64,000 bases of DNA from Flavobacterium sp. 9R (GTDB lineage: Bacteria > Bacteroidota > Bacteroidia > Flavobacteriales > Flavobacteriaceae). The position numbers and the translations under genes are program-made. Positions 16,472 to 26,221 of this stretch are shown in pieces. Position 1 is the stretch's first letter; each line of letters begins with the position of its first letter. Under the pieces are notes generated by a model, which saw only the letters and a list, made by a program, of their open reading frames with translations, was not told the DNA's origin and searched no databases. The stretch covers positions 1 to 64,000 of the forward strand of contig NZ_LR733413.1 of assembly GCF_902506345.1 (NCBI RefSeq). The letters run 5' to 3'.

Positions 16472-19102
16472 ATGAAATCACAAGACGTACGTAAGCAATT
16501 TTTAGATTTTTTTGAAAGCAAAGGACATTTAATCGTTCCATCGGCTCCCATAGTGCTAAAAGATGACCCAACGCTGATGTTCAATAACTCAGGAATGGCG
16601 CAATTCAAAGAGTATTTTTTGGGTCTAGGAACGCCAAAGAGCCAACGTATAGCCGATACTCAAAAATGTTTGCGTGTTTCAGGAAAGCATAATGATTTAG
16701 AGGAAGTAGGTATTGATACCTACCACCACACGATGTTTGAGATGTTGGGGAACTGGTCTTTTGGAGATTATTTCAAAAAAGAAGCCATTCATTGGGCTTG
16801 GGAATTACTGACAGAAGTCTATAAAATTGACAAAGACATATTGTATGTAACTGTTTTTGAAGGAAGCGTTGAGGAAAATGTTCCTTTCGACCAAGAAGCC
16901 TATGACATTTGGAAAACTTTAATCGCTGAAGACCGAATTTTATTAGGAAATAAAAAAGACAATTTCTGGGAAATGGGAGACCAAGGTCCTTGTGGTCCTT
17001 GTTCCGAAATTCACGTAGATATTCGTTCAGCCGAAGAAAAAGCAGTAATTGATGGTAAAGAATTAGTGAATGCTGATCATCCTCAAGTGGTGGAGATTTG
17101 GAATAATGTATTTATGGAATTCAACCGTAAAGCGGATGGTTCTCTTGAAAAATTGCCAGCACAACACGTTGATACGGGTATGGGATTCGAACGTCTTTGT
17201 ATGGTTTTACAAGGGGTTCAATCGAATTATGATACGGATGTGTTTACCCCAATTATCAGAGAAATCGAGACGATTACTGGTACAACCTATACCATCAAAG
17301 CTTCCAATGAAGAAGAAGAAAAAATAAATATTGCGATTCGTGTTATTGCAGATCACGTTCGTGCAGTTGCTTTTGCCATCGCCGACGGGCAATTGCCATC
17401 CAACACAGGCGCAGGATATGTAATTCGAAGAATTTTACGTCGCGCTATTCGTTACGGCTTTACTTTCTTGAATACCAAAGAACCTTTTATCTATAAATTA
17501 GTAGATACGTTAAGTGCACAAATGAGTGCCTCTTTTCCTGAAATTCGTTCTCAAAAAGCCCTTTGTTCTAACGTAATTCGTGAAGAAGAGAGTTCGTTCT
17601 TGCGTACGCTAGATCAAGGTTTGGTTTTACTAGATGCCGTGATTACAAACAATCAAAGCAAGGTGATTGATGGTAAAAAAGCTTTTGAATTGTACGATAC
17701 GTATGGTTTTCCAATTGATTTAACAGCTTTGATTTTATCTGAAAAAGGATTGCAACTAGACGAAAAAGTTTTTGAAGAACAATTACAATTGCAAAAAGAA
17801 CGTTCACGTGCGGCTTCAAAAGTTACTGCGGGTGATTGGAATGTAATTGTAGAAGATGATATTCAGGAGTTTGTAGGATACGACCGTTTGCAGCACCAAG
17901 TAAAAATCACAAAATACCGTAGAGTAGAGAGTGTAAAAGACGGAGAAATTTTTCAATTGGTTTTTAACGCGACTCCTTTTTATGGGGAAAGTGGTGGACA
18001 AACAGGTGATAAAGGGTATCTAGAAGCTAGTAATGGCGACATTACTTACATCATTGATACCAAAAAAGAGAACAATCAAACGATTCACTTGGCAAAATCA
18101 TTGCCTGATAATTTAACCGATACTTTCCAAGCGATTGTAGATGTGAAGCAAAGAGCAAGAACTTCTTCTAATCATACTGCAACCCACTTGTTGCATCAAG
18201 GTTTGAGAAAAGTGTTAGGAACACATATTGAACAAAAAGGTTCTATGGTGCGTTCGGCTTCTTTACGTTTTGACTTTTCGCACTTCTCTAAAGTGTCAGA
18301 CGAAGAATTGAAAGAAGTAGAAAACTTTGTAAACGCTCGTATTCGTCAAAGTTTACCATTGATAGAGAAACGTGGTATCCCAAAAGAACAAGCATTAGAA
18401 GAAGGTGCTATCGCTTTGTTTGGAGAAAAATATGGCGACTTGGTGCGTATGATTAAGTTTGGAGATTCAGTAGAGCTTTGTGGAGGAACACACGTGGCGA
18501 ATACTTCTGAGATTTGGCATTTCAAAATTGTTTCAGAAGGTGCTGTTGCTGCAGGAATTCGCCGAATTGAAGCGATTACAAGTGAAGCGGCTAAGGATTT
18601 CTTTGAAACACAATTGATTACTTTTGGAGAAATGAAAGAGGTGTTGAAAAATCCAAAAGACCCAATCAAAGCCATTTATGGATTGCAAGACGAAAATGCT
18701 CAGTTGAAAAAGCAAATAGAAGCGTTGCTAAAAGACAAAGCCAAGAATATGAAAGGCGAATTAGCAGCTGCTTTTCAAGAAATAAACGGAGTGAAATTCT
18801 TAGCGCAACAAGTAGATTTAACTGCTGAAGGCGCCAAAGATTTGGTGTATGAATTAGGTAATTTAGGAAACAATATTTTCATTGTTTTGGCTACTGTAAA
18901 TGAAGACAAGCCAATGTTGACCTGCTATATTTCTAAAGAATTAGTAGCTGATAAAAATCTAAATGCGGGACAAGTAGTTCGCGAATTAGGGAAATACATC
19001 CAAGGAGGCGGAGGTGGACAACCTTTCTTTGCTACAGCTGGAGGTAAGAATGCAACAGGTGTTTCTGAAGCTTTAGAAAAGGCTATTGATTTTGTGAAAT
19101 AA
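16472..19102 (+). CDS. alaS: Alanine-tRNA ligase
   Basis: 876 residues, full length for AlaRS. The class II aminoacylation core is at the N-terminus ([62 protein letters not shown]). The editing domain has the zinc-binding pairs HTATH and CGGTH, and the C-terminal C-Ala domain ends in [18 protein letters not shown], with the glycine-rich motif of this domain. All active-site and editing motifs are present. It charges tRNA-Ala. It is probably monocistronic, with a terminator at 19120-19156. Start ATG 16472 follows an A-rich stretch typical of this group. Confidence 0.98.
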   Translation: MKSQDVRKQFLDFFESKGHLIVPSAPIVLKDDPTLMFNNSGMAQFKEYFLGLGTPKSQRIADTQKCLRVSGKHNDLEEVGIDTYHHTMFEMLGNWSFGDYFKKEAIHWAWELLTEVYKIDKDILYVTVFEGSVEENVPFDQEAYDIWKTLIAEDRILLGNKKDNFWEMGDQGPCGPCSEIHVDIRSAEEKAVIDGKELVNADHPQVVEIWNNVFMEFNRKADGSLEKLPAQHVDTGMGFERLCMVLQGVQSNYDTDVFTPIIREIETITGTTYTIKASNEEEEKINIAIRVIADHVRAVAFAIADGQLPSNTGAGYVIRRILRRAIRYGFTFLNTKEPFIYKLVDTLSAQMSASFPEIRSQKALCSNVIREEESSFLRTLDQGLVLLDAVITNNQSKVIDGKKAFELYDTYGFPIDLTALILSEKGLQLDEKVFEEQLQLQKERSRAASKVTAGDWNVIVEDDIQEFVGYDRLQHQVKITKYRRVESVKDGEIFQLVFNATPFYGESGGQTGDKGYLEASNGDITYIIDTKKENNQTIHLAKSLPDNLTDTFQAIVDVKQRARTSSNHTATHLLHQGLRKVLGTHIEQKGSMVRSASLRFDFSHFSKVSDEELKEVENFVNARIRQSLPLIEKRGIPKEQALEEGAIALFGEKYGDLVRMIKFGDSVELCGGTHVANTSEIWHFKIVSEGAVAAGIRRIEAITSEAAKDFFETQLITFGEMKEVLKNPKDPIKAIYGLQDENAQLKKQIEALLKDKAKNMKGELAAAFQEINGVKFLAQQVDLTAEGAKDLVYELGNLGNNIFIVLATVNEDKPMLTCYISKELVADKNLNAGQVVRELGKYIQGGGGGQPFFATAGGKNATGVSEALEKAIDFVK

Positions 19103-19119
19103 AATTCTAATAATAAATA

Positions 19120-19156
19120 GAGCCCTATCGTTTTTATGAAATGATAGGGCTTCTTT
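19120..19156 (+). terminator. Terminator after alaS
   Basis: Stem AGCCCTATC / GATAGGGCT followed by a T-rich stretch, between convergent alaS and CPBP genes. Confidence 0.7.
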
Positions 19157-19163
19157 GTTGGTA

Positions 19164-19940
19164 TCAGTTAGAAAGTTGCTGTTTCATAAAGGCTTCTGCG
19201 GTATCTTTTTTTCTGCATTCAATAATTCCTAAAATTCCAAAAACTATTGGGGTAATTCCAAATAGCAAGGAAACACCAATAAGTAGAGGTTCCGATTTTA
19301 CTTCTTTTGGGATAAAAGTGATAAAGATAAAAACCACAAAATCCCAAAGCCAATGCACAATCATTGCAGGAATGATGTTGATGGATTTAATTCGCATCGC
19401 CAAGAATAAGATTCCCGAAAAAGTAGCCATAAAAGCTTGTAAAGTACTGCTAGCAAAGTCACCTGTAACAAACCCGTTAAGTACGTGAACGGAACCAAAA
19501 AGCAAACTAACCACAAGTATTGATTGTAAATAAGAGTATTTTTGAACAAAACTATTCAATAAAATCCCTCTAAACATAAGTTCTTCGGAAACCCCAACTA
19601 CAAAAGTGTTGCCTAAAACCAGTAATAAAGTACCTGCATCAACATTTCCTTTCCACAGTACAACAACTAGTAAAAGAGAAATCATAACCATTGGATAGAT
19701 ATAAATCCTGTGTTTTGCATTGAGAGTGCTATTGAAACCAACATCTGTTGTTAGTTTTCTTGTAAACATATAAACTAACAGAATGAAACAGGCTAAGAAA
19801 ATACTGTAGGAAGGCTGGGAGCTTACCATTTCGTCTAGTTTAACTTCTTTGCCTCCAGCTAGAAAAATGGAGCCGTACAAAGTGATAGTTGCCCAGATTA
19901 CAAGCAGTATCAAAGCAAATGGGATGGGATTTTTTTTCAT
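19164..19940 (-). CDS. CPBP family intramembrane metalloprotease
   Basis: 258 residues with about seven or eight membrane helices. The three conserved CPBP (Abi/CAAX protease-like) motifs are present: EELMFRG (motif 1, about 142-148), FGSVHVLNG (motif 2), and HWLWDFVVF (motif 3), supplying the Glu and His residues expected for the active site. These proteins cut or modify membrane substrates. In bacteria they are associated with bacteriocin self-immunity or unknown targets. No neighbouring toxin gene suggests a specific role. Probably monocistronic, convergent with alaS and divergent from the GSCFA gene. Confidence 0.88.
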   Translation of the reverse strand: MKKNPIPFALILLVIWATITLYGSIFLAGGKEVKLDEMVSSQPSYSIFLACFILLVYMFTRKLTTDVGFNSTLNAKHRIYIYPMVMISLLLVVVLWKGNVDAGTLLLVLGNTFVVGVSEELMFRGILLNSFVQKYSYLQSILVVSLLFGSVHVLNGFVTGDFASSTLQAFMATFSGILFLAMRIKSINIIPAMIVHWLWDFVVFIFITFIPKEVKSEPLLIGVSLLFGITPIVFGILGIIECRKKDTAEAFMKQQLSN

Positions 19941-20070
19941 AAATAATTGGTTTTGGTTTGTAGTTAATTTTAATTAAATTAAACTTACAAAAAAAAAAGG
20001 AATACCTTATTTAAATATATGTGTTTAATTTTGAGTAAATTAACTGGAATTGCCTTTATATCAATGTACT

Positions 20071-21021
20071 ATGGATTTTAAAACTACTGTTTCTATTCCA
20101 ATAACGAATACGCCGATAGTTTATTCGTCACAAATACTACTCTTAGGTTCTTGTTTTGCTGAAAATATGGGGGATAAATTGTGCTATTATAAATTTCAAA
20201 CCCAAGTGAATCCTTTTGGTATTATTTTTAACCCATTTTCTATTGAAAAACTTATAGAGAGAGTGGTGTTACAACGCTATTTCACCAAAGATGATATTTT
20301 TTTCTTCAATGAAAGATGGCATTGTTATGAAGTGCATTCTGAGTTGAGTGATGCTGATGCCGAAGTAGTGTTGAGTAAACTGAACCGAATTCTTTTAGAC
20401 ACCCAAAAGCAATTACAGCAAGCGACCCATATTATTTTTACCTATGGTACTTCGTGGGTATATCGGCATATTGAAACCAATGCAATTGTAGCGAACTGCC
20501 ACAAAGTGCCACAAAAGCAATTTACCAAAGAGTTGTTATCGATTGATAGCATCCAAAAATCGATTCAAAATACGGTCTCTTTGATTGAAACCATAAATCC
20601 AAAATGTAATTTCATTTTTACTGTTTCGCCCGTTCGCCATCTCAAAGACGGTTTTGTCGAAAATCAGGTAAGTAAAGCGCATTTGATTGCTGCAATATAT
20701 GCAATAACAAACACTAAACAACAAACATTAAACTATTTTTCCAGCTACGAAGTTATGATGGACGAGCTTAGAGATTATCGTTTTTATGCCGATGATATGA
20801 TGCATCCTAGTTCAATGGCGATTGATTATATTTGGGAACGATTTGCTGCCACTCAGATTGACGCCAATGCAATAGCTACAATGGAATTGGTACAAACCAT
20901 ACGAAAAGGGTTGGCGCACCGTCCTTTTAATCCTTATTCAGAAAGCCATCAGAAGTTTGAGGCGAATCTGAAAGAAAAAATAGCTACATTAGAGGCACAG
21001 TATTCATTTATGAAATTTTAG
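20071..21021 (+). CDS. GSCFA-domain protein
   Basis: 316 residues from ATG 20071; the frame opens at a TTG 21 bp earlier, but ATG gives the conserved start (MDFKTTVSIPITNTPI). The family signature is exact: LLGSCFAENMG, followed by NPFGIIFNPFSIEKLIERV, TYGTSWVYRH, NCHKVPQKQF, FIFTVSPVRHLKDGF, YFSSYEVMMDELRDYRFYADDMMHPSSMAIDYIWERF. The family is related to SGNH/GDSL esterases, with Ser in GSC and a later DDxxHP motif that fits the catalytic Asp/His pair. The substrate is unknown. It ends 2 bp before the DUF4230 gene, so they are co-transcribed. Confidence 0.9.
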   Translation: MDFKTTVSIPITNTPIVYSSQILLLGSCFAENMGDKLCYYKFQTQVNPFGIIFNPFSIEKLIERVVLQRYFTKDDIFFFNERWHCYEVHSELSDADAEVVLSKLNRILLDTQKQLQQATHIIFTYGTSWVYRHIETNAIVANCHKVPQKQFTKELLSIDSIQKSIQNTVSLIETINPKCNFIFTVSPVRHLKDGFVENQVSKAHLIAAIYAITNTKQQTLNYFSSYEVMMDELRDYRFYADDMMHPSSMAIDYIWERFAATQIDANAIATMELVQTIRKGLAHRPFNPYSESHQKFEANLKEKIATLEAQYSFMKF

Positions 21022-21023
21022 TT

Positions 21024-21644
21024 ATGTTGAAACGCATTTTAATTGGAGTTGGAGTAGTAGTTATTGGCTTGTTGTTGTTTAAATACTGCGATTTTAAAAA
21101 AGAAAAAGAAGACGAGTTCGATTACAATACGAATCTCATTCAGCAACAAATCCTAAATGTGGGGAAATTGGTGGTGACCGAAGGCCATTTCTCGGAAGTC
21201 ATCACGTATAAGAATTCGAATAAGTACTTTTTGGATATGATTTCTTTTGAAAAGAAGGCGATTGTGATTGTGAATGCCAAAGTAACAGTAGCTTATGATT
21301 TGCATCAAATGAAATACGATATCGATGAAAAGAACAAAACCATAACGATTCTTTCCATTCCAAAAGAAGAGATTTCGATTTATCCCGACATCCAATATTA
21401 TGATGTGGAGCAAAGCAAGCTCAATGAATTCACAGGAGCGGATTACAACAAAATCAATAAAACTGTACGAGCAAATTTGGCCAAGAAAGTAGATAAATCG
21501 ACACTGAAGTCCAATGCTAAAAATCGTTTGGTAAGCGAAATCTCCAAAATGCTCATTTTAACGAATTCTTTAGGCTGGAAACTACAGTACAATGGTGAAG
21601 TCATCGAAACCGAAAGCCAGCTAAAACAGGATTTGAAGTTATAA
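21024..21644 (+). CDS. DUF4230 family membrane-anchored protein
   Basis: 206 residues: one N-terminal membrane helix (MLKRILIGVGVVVIGLLLFKY), then a DUF4230 domain (QQQILNVGKLVVTEGHFSEVITYKN, KKAIVIVNAKVTVAYDLHQMKYDIDEKNKTITILSIPKEEISIYPDIQYYDVEQSKLNEFTGADYNKINKTVRANLAKKV). Function is unknown; the domain is probably extracytoplasmic. It lies 2 bp after the GSCFA gene. Confidence 0.85.
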   Translation: MLKRILIGVGVVVIGLLLFKYCDFKKEKEDEFDYNTNLIQQQILNVGKLVVTEGHFSEVITYKNSNKYFLDMISFEKKAIVIVNAKVTVAYDLHQMKYDIDEKNKTITILSIPKEEISIYPDIQYYDVEQSKLNEFTGADYNKINKTVRANLAKKVDKSTLKSNAKNRLVSEISKMLILTNSLGWKLQYNGEVIETESQLKQDLKL

Positions 21645-21723
21645 AGCAAAAGTAAATTACAAAAAATAAATTCCAAATTCCATAAAAAAAACGGTTTACA
21701 TCGAAAGGTGTTTTTAAAAATTA

Positions 21724-21777
21724 AACCGCCAATTCGCAAATTTTTATTTCATATTAAAAATTTGCGAATTTGCGGTT
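21724..21777. repeat. Long inverted repeat (AACCGC...TTCGCAAA type), likely terminator
   Basis: Two 23-nt arms with a single mismatch form a hairpin with an 8-nt loop, followed by TATTTTTT. The arm sequence (AACCGC, ATTCGCAAA) resembles the longer inverted repeat at 30430-30512. It lies between the convergent DUF4230 and hydroxylase genes and may terminate both. Confidence 0.8.
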
Positions 21778-21843
21778 ATTTTTTGCTATTTGATTGATAA
21801 GTAGCAGTTAAACGGGAATCTACACAATCTGTGTTTGTAAATT

Positions 21844-23607
21844 TTAGTGAACAGTTTCCTCTTTTTCAAAAATCAATTCTAAACCATTTGAAATTAATTG
21901 GGCAACCTCAGGACGCTGTTTTTTAAGATTTTCTAAATGAGAAAGAATCTCGGTAAGTAATTGCGTTTCGTTTCTTTCTTTTAAAAGTTCTGCCAATTCT
22001 ACAGAAAGCAACCAATCATTAGGATGTTCTTGTTTTAATTTTTCAAAAATGGGAGCCAATGAGGTCGTCGTGTCTTTTGTCTCACGGATATTTCGAACGG
22101 TATGATACAATACTTCTAAGGCATCTCTTTCTTCTGAGGTTGAAGCTTTGATGGTTTTGCTGCTCGGTACGTGAGCAATCAAATCAAAACTATTCACATC
22201 TGCAGGTCCAGAAAAAGCCGAAACTAATTTCTTACCCACCGCCATATCATAAGTTCCCCATTCTGGTTGAAAAAGAACTGTTTCACCGTGGGTAACCGTA
22301 CAGTTTTTGAAAGAAATTAGGATGATTTCGCCGTGGAGATTTCGTTTCCCAGTTATGATTTCGCCAACTACTTTGATGTTACCTTCAAACTCCAAAGTGG
22401 CGGTTTCGCCTTCGTAAATGTCGTATGCTTTTAAGTCACGTGGACTCATATCTTCAATAGCGAGGTTGATGCCTTTGAGTTTGCCAATGGGGCTACCAAA
22501 ACCTTCTAAGTGAGCAGCAGTTCCATGTCCTACTAATTCTTTTTCACGATTAGCCAAGGCTGTTTTTCCAGTGGTTTGTAGGTAAATCGGTTTACCTTCA
22601 TATTCAATCACGTTGGTAAAAACACCCGAGATTTGTAAACCAGTACTCAATTCCACAGTTCCCAAAGCTTTGGAATCGATGAGTTTTTTAATGCCAGATA
22701 AACCACCTGTTCTCAAAGCCATCGTGTTGGCAAATTCTTCTAGAATTAAGCTCAAGTAAGCGAAATCAGGAGTTACATAGAGTTGCGGTTGCACTTTGGT
22801 AATATCAAAACTTTGTTGTGCTGCGCTAAACGTGTAGGGTATTTTTTTGACGTTATCGGTCATGCACCAAGCGCTTTCTCCAATGGAGGAAAGTAAGCCG
22901 GCGCCGTATATTTTTGGATTTTCTAATGTGCCAATTAAACCGTACTCCACGGTCCACCAATGTAAGTTTCGGATTTGTGCCATTTCTGATAGCTCACCCA
23001 TATTGTTTTGCAAATCTTCTACTGCTTTTTCTGCGGCTTCTATTTCGCTTTGTGGGGTTCCCTCGGCTTCTTTTAGAATCGAAAGCAAACGAATGGCTTC
23101 ATACATTTCGTAATCCTTATGCGAAGAGATGGCTTTGCAACCAATTTCACCAAAACGACGCAAGTATTCGGCATATTCTGGATTGGCAATAATAGGAGCG
23201 TGTCCAGCACCTTCGTGAATGATATCTGGAGCAGGAGTGTATTCGATATGTTCTAATTGACGAATATCTGAGGCAATCACCAACACATTATAGGCTTGGA
23301 ATTCCATAAAAGCGTTGGGTGGAATAAAACCATCTACGGCAACGGCAGCCCATCCAATTTCGGACAATATGCGATTCATACCGTACATACTCGGAATGGA
23401 GTCTATTTCTATGCCTGTTTTCTTTAACCCTTCAAGGTAGGAACTGTGGGCGACCTTGGATAGGTAGTCCACGTTTTTACGCATCACATAGCGCCAAACG
23501 GCTTGGTTGATGGGCGTGTAGTCTTCGTAATCTTGAGGTTTGATAAACTGTTTCAAATGTTTCGGTAATCGCTCGATTAGGGGATTACTTTCTATTTTTG
23601 CATTCAT
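21844..23607 (-). CDS. Aromatic amino acid hydroxylase (phenylalanine 4-monooxygenase-like) with long C-terminal extension
   Basis: 587 residues, about twice the length of typical bacterial phenylalanine hydroxylases (about 260-300). The iron ligands are recognisable: HEGAGH (two His, about 132-137) and the Glu in WWTVEYGLIG (about 220). ILSEIGWAAVAVDGFIPPNAFMEF and YTPAPDIIHE fit the pterin-dependent fold. The last 280 or so residues are an added region: a middle part (VTHGETVLFQPEWGTYDMAVGKKLVSAFSGPADVNSFD) and a helical end. Presumably it converts Phe to Tyr with a pterin cofactor. It is monocistronic by spacing. The extension's role is unknown. Confidence 0.85.
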   Translation of the reverse strand: MNAKIESNPLIERLPKHLKQFIKPQDYEDYTPINQAVWRYVMRKNVDYLSKVAHSSYLEGLKKTGIEIDSIPSMYGMNRILSEIGWAAVAVDGFIPPNAFMEFQAYNVLVIASDIRQLEHIEYTPAPDIIHEGAGHAPIIANPEYAEYLRRFGEIGCKAISSHKDYEMYEAIRLLSILKEAEGTPQSEIEAAEKAVEDLQNNMGELSEMAQIRNLHWWTVEYGLIGTLENPKIYGAGLLSSIGESAWCMTDNVKKIPYTFSAAQQSFDITKVQPQLYVTPDFAYLSLILEEFANTMALRTGGLSGIKKLIDSKALGTVELSTGLQISGVFTNVIEYEGKPIYLQTTGKTALANREKELVGHGTAAHLEGFGSPIGKLKGINLAIEDMSPRDLKAYDIYEGETATLEFEGNIKVVGEIITGKRNLHGEIILISFKNCTVTHGETVLFQPEWGTYDMAVGKKLVSAFSGPADVNSFDLIAHVPSSKTIKASTSEERDALEVLYHTVRNIRETKDTTTSLAPIFEKLKQEHPNDWLLSVELAELLKERNETQLLTEILSHLENLKKQRPEVAQLISNGLELIFEKEETVH

Positions 23608-23751
23608 ATCGAAATCGGTATAGTTTTTTGTAAAAATACAATTTCGAATGATTATTTTCAGGTTTTTATTGGGTATTTTTAGTAAACCAAGTGTTTTTAT
23701 AGGATTTTAACAATGGTTTACTTTTTAAAAATAGTCCCAATGAAAGTCCTT

Positions 23752-23822
23752 TAGCCCCGACAGTAGCGGAAATCCTTTGGTGCCGGGGTTCGGTACCAAA
23801 GATTGTAGCGGATGGCGGGAAC
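23752..23822 (+). repeat. Dispersed structured element, copy B (possible flavo-1-type RNA)
   Basis: Left arm TAGCCCCGACAGTAGCGGAA and right arm GATTGTAGCGGATGGCGGGA match the other copies. The apical stem is CTTTGGT / ACCAAAG, different in sequence from the other copies but still paired. It lies in the 379-bp gap between the hydroxylase and the truncated haemoglobin genes. Confidence 0.65.
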
Positions 23823-23912
23823 CCATACTGGCTGATACTGCCTTTTGTTTCGCTCCTGATTGTAGGGCTAATTTTATGTATTGGCTATACTCCTTTTGAA
23901 AATGGCACGCGG

Positions 23913-23969
23913 ATGACACAGATTTAAACGGATTTTTTGCTGTTAGAATCCGTTTTGTCCGTTTGTCAT
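23913..23969. repeat. Imperfect inverted repeat (ATGACA...TGTCAT type)
   Basis: AAACGGATT pairs with AATCCGTTT around a 12-nt loop, with outer TGACA / TGTCA-like ends. It lies just downstream of the haemoglobin gene stop and may act as its terminator or be another dispersed repeat. Confidence 0.5.
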
Positions 23970-23986
23970 TGTTGGATAGTTATCTT

Positions 23987-24382
23987 TTATTTCAATTGCT
24001 CTCTTTCGGCTTTCCTAAAATACTCAATCTTATAGTTGAACATTTCGGCCATATTTTTGGCTCTCAGTTTCGCTTCATCGGCTAGTGGGCCTGCAAACAA
24101 ACCGTCGATTGTGGTGGTGAAAATCGCCATCCAGCGGTCGAAATGGGTTTTGTCTACGGGCAATTGTTTGTGTGGCGGAAACGGACTTCCCGAATAGGTG
24201 TGAACTTCGAGTAAAATCGTTTGCCAAAAGCGGTACATTTTCTCGAGATGTTCTGGCCAGCGTTCGCCTATTTTTTCGTTGAAAACGGGGCCAATGGCCT
24301 CGTCTTGGCGCACATTGGTATAGAAGGTATCGACCATTTTTTTGATGTCGTTTAGGTCTTGTATGTCTTGAGTAGGAGTCAT
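23987..24382 (-). CDS. Group III truncated haemoglobin
   Basis: 131 residues, the usual size of a 2-over-2 globin. VDTFYTNVRQDEAIGPVFNEKIGERWPEHLEKMYRFWQTILLEVHTYSGSPFPPHKQLPVDKTHFDRWMAIFTTTIDGLFAG matches group III (trHbP): the DxxIGPVF and FW segments, and the His in KTHFDRW as the probable proximal haem ligand. It may bind O2 or handle NO or peroxide; the role of group III proteins is not settled. It is 68 bp downstream of ilvA on the same strand and may be read from the same transcript. Confidence 0.88.
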   Translation of the reverse strand: MTPTQDIQDLNDIKKMVDTFYTNVRQDEAIGPVFNEKIGERWPEHLEKMYRFWQTILLEVHTYSGSPFPPHKQLPVDKTHFDRWMAIFTTTIDGLFAGPLADEAKLRAKNMAEMFNYKIEYFRKAEREQLK

Positions 24383-24450
24383 AACTGTTTAAAAATTTGG
24401 TTTCAAAGGTACTTTTTTACTGGAAAAGGAGCTTGTTTTTTTAGTTTCTT

Positions 24451-25695
24451 TTAACCAATGAGTTGGGTGAATAAATCCTGTTTTTCGTTGAGGTATTGGT
24501 ACACAAATCCCATTTTTTTCATATTGTCTTTGATGGCTACAATGTCGTTTGGATTTTTCACTTCTAAACCTACTACCACAGAGCCTACTTCTCGACTGTT
24601 CTTTTTAGCAAATTGGAAATAGGTGATGTCATCGTCTGGTCCTAAAATGGTATTGACAAATTCTTTCAATGCTCCAGGACGCTGCGGAAATTGTATCATA
24701 AAATAATGCATTAATCCTTCGTAAAGTAATGAGCGTTCTTTGATTTCGGCGGTGCGTTCAATATCGTTATTGCTGCCGCTTACCACGCAAACCACAGTTT
24801 TACCTTTGATTTGGTCTTTATAAAAATCCAACGCTGCAATGGTCAAAGCGCCTGCGGGTTCTACGACCATCGCTTCTTCGTTGTACAAACGCAAGATAGT
24901 GGTGCACACTTTTCCTTCGGGAACAAGGACGATATCGTCTAGGTTTTTTTGACAAATGGCGAAGGTTTGGTCGCCCACTTGTTTTACGGCGGCTCCATCT
25001 ACAAATTTGTCTATAGTGTCTAAAGGTGTATTGGCTTGATTGGCAATCGATGTTTTCATCGAAGGGGCACCTTGCGGTTCAACACCAATGATTTTGGTAT
25101 TTGGGCTAAGGTGTTTAAAAACGGTGGATAGGCCAGAAGCTAAACCGCCACCTCCTATGGGAACAAAAACATAATCGATGGGTTGTTGGTATTGTTCAAC
25201 AATTTCGAGTCCTACGGTACCTTGTCCTGCAATGACTTTCTCGTCGTCAAAGGGATGGATAAATGCTTTTTGGTTGTCCTTGGCGTCGGCAACAGCTTTG
25301 GCATAGGCATCATCAAAGGTGTCACCTGTTAAAACAATTTCGACCCATTTTTTGCCAAAGAGTTGTACTTGTTTTACCTTTTGATTGGGCGTGGTTTTGG
25401 GCATATAGATTTTGCCTTGTATTTGCAAAAGATGGCAAGAGTACGCCACCCCTTGTGCGTGATTGCCAGCGCTGGCGCACACAATGCCATTTGTTTTTTC
25501 GCTTTCGTTTAAGGATTTTATTTTGTTGTATGCGCCTCTAATTTTATAAGAACGCACCACTTGAAGGTCTTCTCTTTTAAGTAAAATAGTAGCTCCAAAT
25601 TCTTCTGAAAGATTGAAGTTTTCAGTTAAAGGAGTAGTTGGAACTACGTTGGCTAATTCTTGTTGTGCTTGTTGTATGGATTGAAATAAGTTCAT
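24451..25695 (-). CDS. ilvA: Threonine ammonia-lyase (threonine deaminase)
   Basis: 414 residues. The PLP domain carries the lysine motif RSYKIRGAYNKI, the SAGNHAQGVAY motif and the glycine-rich phosphate loop VPIGGGGLASGL. A single ACT-like regulatory domain follows (about 325-414: MIQFPQRPGALKEFVN, VGSVVVGLEVKN), as in Bacillus-type enzymes. It converts threonine to 2-oxobutanoate, the first committed step to isoleucine. It follows an ACT-domain gene by 11 bp and both lie behind two Ile-rich leader peptides, which supports the biosynthetic rather than the catabolic role. Confidence 0.95.
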   Translation of the reverse strand: MNLFQSIQQAQQELANVVPTTPLTENFNLSEEFGATILLKREDLQVVRSYKIRGAYNKIKSLNESEKTNGIVCASAGNHAQGVAYSCHLLQIQGKIYMPKTTPNQKVKQVQLFGKKWVEIVLTGDTFDDAYAKAVADAKDNQKAFIHPFDDEKVIAGQGTVGLEIVEQYQQPIDYVFVPIGGGGLASGLSTVFKHLSPNTKIIGVEPQGAPSMKTSIANQANTPLDTIDKFVDGAAVKQVGDQTFAICQKNLDDIVLVPEGKVCTTILRLYNEEAMVVEPAGALTIAALDFYKDQIKGKTVVCVVSGSNNDIERTAEIKERSLLYEGLMHYFMIQFPQRPGALKEFVNTILGPDDDITYFQFAKKNSREVGSVVVGLEVKNPNDIVAIKDNMKKMGFVYQYLNEKQDLFTQLIG

Positions 25696-25706
25696 TTTAT
25701 TTGTTT

Positions 25707-26135
25707 TTAATTGAATTGTAATGTTGATTTTTTGAGGGTGCTTTGTAGCGCGTAAAAGTGCTCATTGATAATTTTACCACAACAAATCCAATGCTCTTTT
25801 TCTTGAAATAAAAAGGAAATAGGATAGTGTGTGATTTGTTCTCTGTCTATGGTTGGAATTTTGAAAAGTATAATTTGATGGGTTTCTAGTTCATTTTCAT
25901 TTTGGGTGTAACAACAAAAAACCTCGATGATTCGTTCCAAAATAGCCACTATGGTTTTGCTATTCGTTTCGTCATTCCAATAGTCAATCCTGATTTTGTA
26001 TAGTGAAGTGTGCTCACAAATGTCAACCCAAAAATGGTCGATTTGTAGCTTTTTCCGAGTGAATATCAAGACAATTTTACTGATTAGCGTGGCTTCTTTT
26101 TCGCAAAACAGCGTAAGGGTTATTTTTTCTTTCAT
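25707..26135 (-). CDS. Small ACT-domain protein, divergent acetolactate synthase small-subunit-like
   Basis: 142 residues. The first 70 (ITLTLFCEKEATLISKIVLIFTRKKLQIDHFWVDICEHTSLYKIRIDYW) follow the pattern of IlvN/IlvH (start with x-L-x-V, then GLxxRIxxxFxRRxxNIxSLxV) with the glycine replaced, so it appears degenerate. The second half (QIILFKIPTIDREQITHYPISFLFQEKEHWICCGKIINEHFYALQSTLKK) is weaker. No catalytic subunit (IlvB) is in the window. It could be a regulatory subunit supplied in trans or an independent Ile-sensing protein. It is placed directly after the tandem attenuators and 11 bp before ilvA, so it is probably part of isoleucine synthesis control. Confidence 0.6.
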   Translation of the reverse strand: MKEKITLTLFCEKEATLISKIVLIFTRKKLQIDHFWVDICEHTSLYKIRIDYWNDETNSKTIVAILERIIEVFCCYTQNENELETHQIILFKIPTIDREQITHYPISFLFQEKEHWICCGKIINEHFYALQSTLKKSTLQFN

Positions 26136-26159
26136 TGTTATTGTGGTTCATTTTTATTC

Positions 26160-26193
26160 AAAAAAAAACCTTTCTCAAGTGACGAGAAAGGTT
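26160..26193 (-). terminator. Attenuator terminator 2, upstream of the ACT-ilvA genes
   Basis: On the minus strand AACCTTTCTC pairs with GAGAAAGGTT (7-nt loop) and is followed by a run of nine or more T, 25 bp before the ACT-gene ATG. The loop sequence CTCGTC is complementary to GACGAG just after the stop of leader 2, which offers a competing antiterminator pairing. Confidence 0.85.
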
Positions 26194-26221
26194 TCATACT
26201 TATGCATAACATCCTAACTCG

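Noticed and set aside
23725..23919. 64-residue minus-strand frame upstream of the hydroxylase gene
   Set aside because: It spans the dispersed structured element copy B and reads through its hairpin; not a likely protein.
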